NCBI GenBank assembly: GCA_016713365.1
Contig: JADJPG010000096.1
Span: 1 to 14,035, forward strand
Origin: Verrucomicrobiota bacterium
GTDB taxonomy: Bacteria > Verrucomicrobiota > Verrucomicrobiia > Limisphaerales > JADJPG01
Length of the DNA: 14,035 nt
Reading direction: 5' to 3'
The position numbers and the translations under genes are program-made. Below are positions 7,530-14,035 of the stretch, piece by piece. The notes below the pieces were generated by a model. That model was given only the letters and a program-made list of their open reading frames with translations. It was not told where the DNA came from and searched no databases. The stretch's first letter is position 1, and each line of letters begins with the position of its first letter.

Positions 7530-9962
7530 TTAGCGCCCGAGGCGGACACTGCCGCTGGCGTTGGTGCCGAGGAAGAACCCGGCGGCGTTGGTGCCTTTCT
7601 GAAGTATGGCGCCCTTGAATGCGAATGGCTTGCCGCCGGCTGGCGGGGTAACGGAGCCGCTAACGAGTCCGTTTCCGGAGTTGATGCTGAAACTGAGATT
7701 GTTCGCGTCCTGATTGGTCACCTTGCCTTTCGGATCGAGGGTGACTTCATTGGCGAAGTCGGCGACGAGGTTGCCGTTCGTAAAGCCGACGACTGCGTTC
7801 GTCAGGAAGAGCATCTGGTTGGTGGTCTTCGGTGGAGTGAATTTAGAGCCCAGGATCGTAGCCTCGTTGGTGAAGCCGCCGCCGTAGTACTTGGCGGTGT
7901 GGGCCTGCTTGAACCAGTTGAACAGGCCGCTGAAGTCCGTGGTTTCCTCGTCGGAGAAGTTCACCCAGCTGACGAGCGAGCCGTTCGTCTTGTAAAGCGG
8001 GATGTAGAGCGGCCAGTTCCCGTCGGTGGAGAGGAATGTTTTCTGCGCGGCCTTGGTGCCGTCCGCGAGAACGCCGGAGAAGGTGATGGCGCCACTGGTG
8101 TTCACGGTGACAGTACCATAGCCATCGCCAGCGGGGCCCGAGGCGGAGTTGGTGTCCGAGGGGAAGACGACAGTGTATTTGCCGGCCTGGGGTGCGGGAT
8201 TGATCTTGGAGTTGAAGACGACGCGATCGGCGGTGACGTCATTGGTCCAGGCGCTGTAGAAGGTGTTCGTGACCCAGATGTTTGTCGCGACGGTGTTTGT
8301 AATCGTCTCGTTGACATAGACGAGATTAGTCGCGATGTAATTCGTCACTGAGAAGGTGTTTAGGTTGGTCATCCAGCCGCGAAGCTGGTTGTCGGGGGAG
8401 AGCAAATCGATGCTCATGTTGAAACGGGTGAAACCCGGCAAGCCCGGCTGATTGAAGAGGAACTCGGTGGCGGAACCTTGGATGTTGAAGTTACCTGAAA
8501 TGGGAATGGTGCCGCCATTGACCAGCAGTTTTCCTGAGTAGGCACCGACATCGGATACAGACAAGGTGAGGAATCCGGAACTGCGCTGCTCCACGAGGTT
8601 GGTGCTGACGAACAAGCCATGATAGTTGCCCTTTATGAAGGGAAAGAGATTCGTCTCGAACTGCGCGATGAGGGTCATGCCGGTCTCCATGTAGAAACGG
8701 TAGTTCAAATCGGCGCTGATGTTGATGTTGGATTTGGCCCAGGTGATGAAGAAATTGCCCGGGTCAGGCCGCGCACTGATGGTGTAGCGGCGACCCACAT
8801 CCAGGACCTGACCGTTGGTGATTCCGAACGTGATTCCGGTTCCAGTGCCGGAGGGCGGAAGAATGGTGATCGGAAGCGGCACTCTAAAGAAGAAGCGAGT
8901 GGTGGCGGTCAGTTTGTTACCAGCTTGGTCGGTCGCTTCCATGAGGATTGCATTAGTGCCGGCGGGTAGGCTGGTCAATGTGGCAGACCAGGTGTTCCCG
9001 GTGACGGTCGCCAGCACGGGGGCATTCGAGCCGAGATAAAGACGAAGAGAATCAAGGGCGACATTGTCAGTGACCGTGCCAGTGACGGTGAGGCTGTCGT
9101 TGGTGATGACGGTGCTCGCGATGGGGTAGATAATTTTCAGCTTGGGAGCCGCTTTGTCTGCGCCATCTTCGACGGATTTGATGATCGAGATCTGAACGTT
9201 GAAGAGATCGCTGTAGAACGGACAGTCGAAGTACCAATAGAACACGGGCAACTCTCCCAAACCGACGTCGGTGTCTGAATCGATGGTGACGAGATCGCAG
9301 GTGGAGAACAGGTAGTTCAGGCTGAACATGTTGATGATACCTTCTTCTTCGAAGATCGTGTTGAAGTAAGTCAGGTATTTGCTGCCGCTCTTCACTTTGC
9401 CGAAGACGGTGTATTCCGGCAGGTCGATGGTGTTGTCTGCTGTATTGAAGTACCAAGAGGTGGTTCCGGAATTCCGATTCACATTGGTGCCATCGGACGA
9501 CAAGGCCATCGCAAGCGTCCCGAACGTATTCGGAATCACCGGACTGTTGGTCGCTTCACTCGGGATGGGGTCTCCCTCCGGAATACGATTCATGTAGTTC
9601 GCCGGCAGTGAGACATACGGATTCGGGACGGTGTATTGCCCGCCCTGGACGATGAAGCCCGGCACCACGCGGTGCAGGATGCTGCGATCGAACGCGCCGC
9701 TGCGAACGTAGTGGAGGAAGTTGGAGACCGTCACCGGCTTGTCATGGTCGAACAACTCCACGTCCATCTTTCCCCACACGGTCTGGCCGTGCCGGAGTTC
9801 GAAGCGGACAATGGTATTGCTGGAGGAAGCGGCCGACACGTCGGTGACGCTGGTGATCCCTGCGGCGACGCAGGCCAGGAGAAAATATTTCAACTTGTTC
9901 ACAGTAGGAGTTCGAAACGTTGGCAGAAAGCTAACATCGCTGACTGGGATGACAACTGACAT
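7530..9962 (-). CDS. Secreted cyclophilin-type protein with Ig-like and beta modules (copy 1)
   Basis: An 810-residue exported protein from the ATG at 9962. A GTG at 9902 (VNKLKYFLLACVAAGITS) would give a more normal signal peptide, with cleavage after Ala44 (DVSA/ASS); neither start has a clear ribosome-binding site. A cyclophilin-like peptidyl-prolyl isomerase domain spans about residues 50-262 (HRVVPGFIVQGG with Arg98, Phe103 and Gln106; GTLAMA; YTVFGKV). It keeps the catalytic Arg but has SWYFN for the usual SQFFI and Tyr184 where human CypA has His126. Its end carries an extension with Cys222, Cys247 and an Asp-rich loop (DSDTDVG). Next come an Ig-like domain (about 273-360), an InlB-B-repeat-like domain (about 363-437, GRRYTISARPDPGNFFITWA) and a beta-rich C-terminal region (441-810) with a Thr-Asn-rich linker. 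Last gene of a three-paralog minus-strand array, followed by a terminator. Role unknown; probably cell-surface or periplasmic. Confidence 0.88.
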   Translation of the reverse strand: MSVVIPVSDVSFLPTFRTPTVNKLKYFLLACVAAGITSVTDVSAASSSNTIVRFELRHGQTVWGKMDVELFDHDKPVTVSNFLHYVRSGAFDRSILHRVVPGFIVQGGQYTVPNPYVSLPANYMNRIPEGDPIPSEATNSPVIPNTFGTLAMALSSDGTNVNRNSGTTSWYFNTADNTIDLPEYTVFGKVKSGSKYLTYFNTIFEEEGIINMFSLNYLFSTCDLVTIDSDTDVGLGELPVFYWYFDCPFYSDLFNVQISIIKSVEDGADKAAPKLKIIYPIASTVITNDSLTVTGTVTDNVALDSLRLYLGSNAPVLATVTGNTWSATLTSLPAGTNAILMEATDQAGNKLTATTRFFFRVPLPITILPPSGTGTGITFGITNGQVLDVGRRYTISARPDPGNFFITWAKSNINISADLNYRFYMETGMTLIAQFETNLFPFIKGNYHGLFVSTNLVEQRSSGFLTLSVSDVGAYSGKLLVNGGTIPISGNFNIQGSATEFLFNQPGLPGFTRFNMSIDLLSPDNQLRGWMTNLNTFSVTNYIATNLVYVNETITNTVATNIWVTNTFYSAWTNDVTADRVVFNSKINPAPQAGKYTVVFPSDTNSASGPAGDGYGTVTVNTSGAITFSGVLADGTKAAQKTFLSTDGNWPLYIPLYKTNGSLVSWVNFSDEETTDFSGLFNWFKQAHTAKYYGGGFTNEATILGSKFTPPKTTNQMLFLTNAVVGFTNGNLVADFANEVTLDPKGKVTNQDANNLSFSINSGNGLVSGSVTPPAGGKPFAFKGAILQKGTNAAGFFLGTNASGSVRLGR

Positions 9963-10049
9963 TTACCCGCAGCCGGCAGGGTAACGACCGTTCTTGAAGC
10001 GCACTTAAGTCGGTGTGGCTGCGAGGATTGGGCGAAACGCATCCATACT

Positions 10050-12419
10050 TCACTCCGCGAAAAGTTCCACCCTGCTGCTGCGGTTGGTGCTGAGGAGGAA
10101 GCCTGAGCCGTTGGTCTGCTTCTGGAGAATGGCGCCGCTGAAAGAGAGCGCCTTGCCACCAGCAGGCGGCGTCACGGAACCCTTGAAGGTGCCGCTGGAT
10201 TTGTTCAACGAGAGCGAGAGCTTGTTGCTGCCGAGATTGGTTACCTTGTTCTTTGCATCGATGCCGATGGCGTTGGTGAAGTCGGCGGAGAGATTGCCGC
10301 CGAGGAACGACACGAGCGCGTTCGGGAGGCCAAGGATGTTGTTGGTGGCGCTCGGGACGAAGCGTGAGCCGACGAGCAGCGCTTCATTGGTGAAGCCGCC
10401 TGCGTAGTATTTGGAGGTCTGGGTTTGCTTAAACCAGTTGAAGAGGCCGAGGAGATCGGAGTCGGGCTGGTTGGTGAAGTTCACCCAGCTGATGAGCGAG
10501 CCCTTGCCTTTGTAGAGCGGCACGTAGAGTGGCCAGTCGCCGTTCTTCGAGAGGGAGGTCTTCTGCGTGATCTTCGTTCCGTCGGGGAGAGCGCCCGCGA
10601 AGGTGATGCCCCCTGCGGTGCTGACGTTCACCGTTCCGAAGCCGTCGCCCGCCGGTCCGGCAGTGGAGTTCGTGTCGTGGGGCACGACGACGGTGTATTT
10701 GCCAGCTTGTGGGGCGGGATTCGTCTTGGCGTTGAAGGTGGTGCGATCGGCGGTCAGCGCGGATTTCCAGTGACGAGTGACGATGTTGGTAATCCACAGA
10801 TTCGTAATCACGATGTTCGTCTCCGTTAAATTCGTGAAAACGTTGGTTATCATCTGGAAGCTGCCCAAGGCCGTCGAATACTGGTTCGTAATCAGCCCGG
10901 TCACCTGATCGCTGCCTCCTGTCAGATCGATGGTGAGTTGCACCCGGGTGAACCCTGGAAGATTCGGATGATTGATTACGAAATGGGTGTTGGATCCCGA
11001 AAAGCCGAAGGCGCCACTAAGCGGGATGACGGCGCCCTGAATGGAGAGCTTCGCGGAGTATGAGCCGCGGTCGTTCAACTTGAGGCTGAAGAATCCGGAG
11101 TTGTCCAACGCGGCCGAATCGTTGGTCGGATAGAAAAGTCCGTTGTAGGTGCCCTGAGCGGCGGTGAAAAGGTTCGTTTCGAACACCGCTGTGACGGTGA
11201 GATTGCTGGTCATGGTGAACGTCAGCGGGGATTCCACTTCTGCCAGTCCGTTGTTGGTGAGCCAGTGCGAAAAGAAATTCCCTGCGTCGGCCTTGCTGGA
11301 AATGGTGTAGCGCTGGCCCACAAAAAGACTCTGACCGTTGGTGATTCCCTGAAGCTTCCCGGTCCCAGTGCCGGCGGTCGCGATGGTAATGGGAAGCTGG
11401 ACCGCGTGGGTGAAACTCGATTTCACCGTGACTCGATTGCCATTGGCATCGTCGGCTTCCACCACGACGAAGTTCGCTCCAGCTGGGAGGTTGCTGATGG
11501 TCTGGGACCAGTTGTTTCCGGTGATCACGGGCGACAGCTCCGCGCCAGTGCTGGTGAAGAGCGTAAGGTTCTGCAAGGCGATGTTGTCGCGGGCGGTCCC
11601 AGTGACAGTGATGGTGTTGCTCGTCACTGTGTCGTTGTTCGCTGGCGAATTAATCGTGACCGCCGGTGCTGCGGAATCTGTCGTGTTCGTGGGAGAACTG
11701 AGCACGGAAATGGTGACGTTGAAGAGATCGTCGTTGCGCGGGCAGTCAAAGAACTTGTAGGCAACCGGCAGTTCGCCTAGTCCAACGTCTGTATCGGAAT
11801 CAATCGTCACGAGATCGCAGTTCGAGAAGAAATACTCGAAGTTGAACATGTTGATGATCCCTTTGTTGTCCTGAAGCGAGTTGAAGTGATTCAAATACTG
11901 CAAGCCGCTCTTCACTTTGCCGAAGACGGTGTATTCCGGCAGGTCGTCCGTGTTATTGGCTGTGTTGAAGAACCAGGAGGTGGTGGCGGAGCCAAGATTG
12001 ATGGTTTGTCCCGAAGAGGACAGCGCCATCGCCAGTGTTCCAGCCGTATTGGGAATCACCCGGTTGTTGGTCGCTTCATTCGGTATCGGCGCGCCTTCCA
12101 CGATGCGGTTCATGTAGTTCGCCGGTAGCAGGACATACGGATTCGGCACGTTGTATTGTCCGCCCTGCACGATGAAGTCCGGCACCACGCGATGCAGAAT
12201 GCTGCGGTCGAAAGCGCCGCTGCGAACGTAGTGGAGGAAATTGGAAACCGTCAGCGGCTTGTCGTGATCGTAAAGCTCGACATCGATGTTCCCGAAGATG
12301 GTAACCCCGTTTCGCAGTTGGAAACGGACGACCGTATTACTGGAGGTGGCGGCGAAGCTGGAGGTCGACACAACAAGCGCCAGAGTCAGCCACACGAGTA
12401 CGGTTCGAAGAGCATTCAT
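10050..12419 (-). CDS. Secreted cyclophilin-type protein with Ig-like and beta modules (copy 2)
   Basis: A 789-residue paralog of the gene at 7530-9962 with the same domain order. The signal peptide is clear (MNALRTVLVWLTLALVVSTSSFA, cleavage about residue 23). The cyclophilin-like domain (about residues 28-240) has Arg77, Phe82 and Gln85 in HRVVPDFIVQGG, GTLAMA, SWFFN and YTVFGKV. The same Asp-rich extension CDLVTIDSDTDVGLGELP and second cysteine (DCPRNDD) follow. After that come the Ig-like domain (APAVTINSPANNDTV..., TVTGTARDN), the InlB-B-repeat-like domain (GQRYTISSKADAGNFFSHW) and the C-terminal beta region, which ends FSGAILQKQTNGSGFLLSTN. An AAGGAG sits 11 bases before the ATG and fixes the start. 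It lies 87 bases upstream of copy 1 and 47 bases downstream of copy 3 in transcript order, so an operon is plausible. Its 3' 511 bases nearly match copy 3. Confidence 0.9.
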   Translation of the reverse strand: MNALRTVLVWLTLALVVSTSSFAATSSNTVVRFQLRNGVTIFGNIDVELYDHDKPLTVSNFLHYVRSGAFDRSILHRVVPDFIVQGGQYNVPNPYVLLPANYMNRIVEGAPIPNEATNNRVIPNTAGTLAMALSSSGQTINLGSATTSWFFNTANNTDDLPEYTVFGKVKSGLQYLNHFNSLQDNKGIINMFNFEYFFSNCDLVTIDSDTDVGLGELPVAYKFFDCPRNDDLFNVTISVLSSPTNTTDSAAPAVTINSPANNDTVTSNTITVTGTARDNIALQNLTLFTSTGAELSPVITGNNWSQTISNLPAGANFVVVEADDANGNRVTVKSSFTHAVQLPITIATAGTGTGKLQGITNGQSLFVGQRYTISSKADAGNFFSHWLTNNGLAEVESPLTFTMTSNLTVTAVFETNLFTAAQGTYNGLFYPTNDSAALDNSGFFSLKLNDRGSYSAKLSIQGAVIPLSGAFGFSGSNTHFVINHPNLPGFTRVQLTIDLTGGSDQVTGLITNQYSTALGSFQMITNVFTNLTETNIVITNLWITNIVTRHWKSALTADRTTFNAKTNPAPQAGKYTVVVPHDTNSTAGPAGDGFGTVNVSTAGGITFAGALPDGTKITQKTSLSKNGDWPLYVPLYKGKGSLISWVNFTNQPDSDLLGLFNWFKQTQTSKYYAGGFTNEALLVGSRFVPSATNNILGLPNALVSFLGGNLSADFTNAIGIDAKNKVTNLGSNKLSLSLNKSSGTFKGSVTPPAGGKALSFSGAILQKQTNGSGFLLSTNRSSRVELFAE
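10070..10580. repeat. Direct repeat shared with 12487-12995
   Basis: This is the 3' part of copy 2. By eye it is about 95% identical to the 3' part of copy 3: roughly two dozen substitutions plus one 2-base deletion in copy 3. Similarity falls sharply on the high-coordinate side, just after CTTCGTTCC. The sharp edge suggests gene conversion or a recent segmental copy rather than uniform divergence. Confidence 0.85.
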
Positions 12420-12430
12420 CGATTTAGGAA

Positions 12431-12436
12431 CTCCTT
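12431..12436 (-). promoter_or_regulatory. Ribosome-binding site of cyclophilin copy 2
   Basis: AAGGAG on the minus strand, 11 bases before the ATG at 12419. It is one of the few clear Shine-Dalgarno sequences in the window and supports the chosen start and the signal peptide that follows. Confidence 0.6.
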
Positions 12437-12466
12437 GATTCTACCTCAAGTGAACAAGTCTCTCCA

Positions 12467-14035
12467 CTACTCAGGCGTGATCGCGACCCTGCTGCTGAGG
12501 TTGGTGCTGAGGAGGAAGCCAGAGCCGTTGGTCTGCTTCTGGAGAATGGCGCCGCTGAAGGAGAGCGCCTTGCCACCAGCAGGCGGCGTCACGGAACCCT
12601 TGAAGGTGCCGCTGGATTTGTTCAACGAGCGAGAGCTTGTTGCTGCCGAGATTGGTTACCTTGTTCTTCGCATCGATGCCGATGGCGTTGGTGAAGTCAG
12701 CCGAAAGATTCCCGCCGAGGAATGAAACGAGCGCGTTCGGGAGGCCAAGGATGTTGTTGGTGGCGCTCGGGACGAAGCGTGAGCCGACGAGCAGCGCTTC
12801 GTTGGTGAACCCGCCCGCGTAGTATTTCGCGGTCTGGGTTTGCTTGAACCAGTTGAAGAGGCCGAGGAGATCGGAATCCGGCTGGTTGGTGAAGTTCACC
12901 CAGCTGATGAGCGAGCCCTTGCCTTTGTAGAGCGGCACGTAGAGCGGCCAGTCGCCGTTCTTCGAGAGGGAAGTCTTTTGCGTGATCTTCGTTCCATCCG
13001 GCAAAGTGCCTGTTAGTGAGACGGCGCCTTTGGTAGTCACGCTGACGGCGCCGAACCCATCGCCCACCGGGCCGGCGGCGGAGTTCGTGTCCGTGGGCAA
13101 CACGATGGTGTATTTCCCGGCCTGCGTCGCGATGTTGATCTTGCCGTCGAAGTAAGCCCGGTCGGTGAGCAGTTGGGCGGTCCAGATCGTCGTGGAGTTT
13201 GAAGTGACTTCACTGACGGTGCCGGTCAGTTGATCGGTTCCATTCGTCAGGTCGAGGCTCAGCTCGAGCTGCACGGGATTAGTCCCTTTCCGAGCGACGA
13301 GAAAACTGCCCAGCCCAAACGCGCTGAGGTTTCCTTTCACCGAATGGCTGCCGCCGTTCAGCATCAGCTTGCCGGAACTCGCGCCAGTCTTGCCCACCTT
13401 CAGCGTCAGGAAGCCCGCGCTGGCCTGCTGGAAATCGTTCGTGTCCGAGAAGAGCCCGTTGTAGGTGCCTTGCACGGCGGGGAAGAGATTGGTGCCGAAC
13501 GTCGCGGTCAGCGCATGGTCACGTCCATCATGAAGGTGAGCTTCGGATTCAAGCTGCTGTTCGATCCGCTCCAGTCGGCGAAGAGATGGTTCTTCGCGGG
13601 CTTCGCGGTGAGCGTGTAGTTGCGACCGACTTCCAGCAGATCGCCGTTGCTGGCGCCGCTGACAGTGCCGGAGCCGACAATGGTAAGGCTCAGCGGCACG
13701 CTGACGCGGTGAAAGATGCGCCGCGTAACTTCGGTGACATTGCTCGAGGTATCCTGGGTACGGACGACGACGACATTCGTGCCGCCGGGAAGGTTCGTGA
13801 GAGTGATGCTCCACGGGCCACTGTTCGTGGCGACTTCGATCGGATCGCCGCCGTTCAACTCCACCACGACATTCGAGACTGCCACGTTGTCATACGCAGT
13901 GCCGCTGACCAGTAACGTGCCGCTGGTGATGACGAGATTCGCGACTGGGTTTGCGGAGACGTTGGGTCCGACGACATCCGGCGCGCTCACCATGATGACC
14001 TGAACATTGGAAGAGGTCGTTGTTCTTGGGGCACG
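12467..14035 (-). CDS. Secreted cyclophilin-type protein copy 3, partial at 5' end and frameshifted
   Basis: Third paralog, running in from beyond the window. At the edge, one frame still shows the tail of the cyclophilin extension (CPKNNDLF, compare CPRNDDLFNV in copy 2), so a cyclophilin domain probably lies outside. Then come an Ig-like domain (ANPVANLVITSGTLLVSGTAYDNVAVS...), an InlB-B-repeat-like domain (GRNYTLTAKPAKNHLFADWSG) and the C-terminal beta region (GTYNGLFSDTNDFQQASAGF ... GLFNWFKQTQTAKYYAGGF). The frame breaks three times: an extra base near 14007, a missing base near 13514 (ATG-GCG-CTG read as ATG-CGC-TGA) and a 2-base deletion near 12628 compared with copy 2. Repaired, the protein ends LLSTNLSSRVAITPE with a TAG at 12467-12469. 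It lacks the Thr-Asn-rich linker of copies 1 and 2. Either the assembly has errors here or the copy is decaying. Confidence 0.8.
12487..12995. repeat. Direct repeat shared with 10070-10580
   Basis: This is the 3' part of copy 3, near-identical to that of copy 2. It is two bases shorter because GAGAGCGAGAG in copy 2 is GAGCGAGAG here (near 12628), which breaks the frame. The DNA beyond 12995 is clearly more diverged. Confidence 0.85.

Noticed and set aside
9964..9983. Imperfect palindrome TACCC...GGGTA just before cyclophilin copy 1
   Set aside because: The inner stem needs a bulge and no T-run follows on either strand, so I cannot call it a terminator or operator.
1..14035. CRISPR arrays, tRNA or rRNA genes, insertion sequences, phage genes
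   Set aside because: No regularly spaced short repeats, no tRNA-like folds, and no transposase or integrase motifs were seen. The repeats present are explained by paralogous genes and one palindrome.

Overview
The window is GC-rich bacterial chromosome. Its gene content points to Verrucomicrobiota, probably a Pedosphaera/Limisphaerales-type lineage. The clues are large secreted cyclophilin proteins with Ig-like and Asn/Thr-rich beta modules, a Bacillus-type Fe-S PurF, a DUF5989/carbamoyltransferase/SxtJ cassette and mostly weak Shine-Dalgarno sequences. This placement is inference from protein style; no rRNA or tRNA is present.

Left part (1-2693, + strand): a membrane-anchored BON-domain protein, then purF (amidophosphoribosyltransferase, first step of purine synthesis), then a small membrane or lipoprotein-like gene with a BamE-like motif. 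The middle of purF carries about seven single-base indels. All of them restore a standard PurF sequence when undone, so they look like sequencing errors or very recent decay.

Middle (2768-5173, + strand): a compact three-gene cassette. It contains a 50-residue DUF5989 protein, a NodU/CmcH-family O-carbamoyltransferase (one +1 frameshift) and an SxtJ-family membrane protein. The genes overlap or sit 3 bases apart. The trio resembles sxtK-sxtI-sxtJ of the saxitoxin cluster, but no other toxin gene is here. A near-perfect 25-base inverted repeat lies inside the carbamoyltransferase and is translated as part of it. The cassette converges on, and overlaps by 4 bases, a minus-strand FdhF/YdeP-type molybdopterin oxidoreductase (5170-7389).

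Right part (7450-14035, - strand): a tandem array of three paralogous secreted proteins, the third running off the window. Each complete copy has a signal peptide, a cyclophilin-type domain with an unusual Asp-rich, two-cysteine extension, an Ig-like domain, an InlB-B-repeat-like domain and a long beta-rich C-terminal region. Transcription runs from high to low coordinates and ends at a clear intrinsic terminator at 7450-7497. Copies 2 and 3 share a roughly 510-base 3' segment at about 95% identity, while the DNA just beyond it is diverged, which suggests gene conversion. Copy 3 has three frameshifts.

The most interesting items are the secreted cyclophilin array, the sxtK/I/J-like cassette and the palindromic insert inside the carbamoyltransferase.
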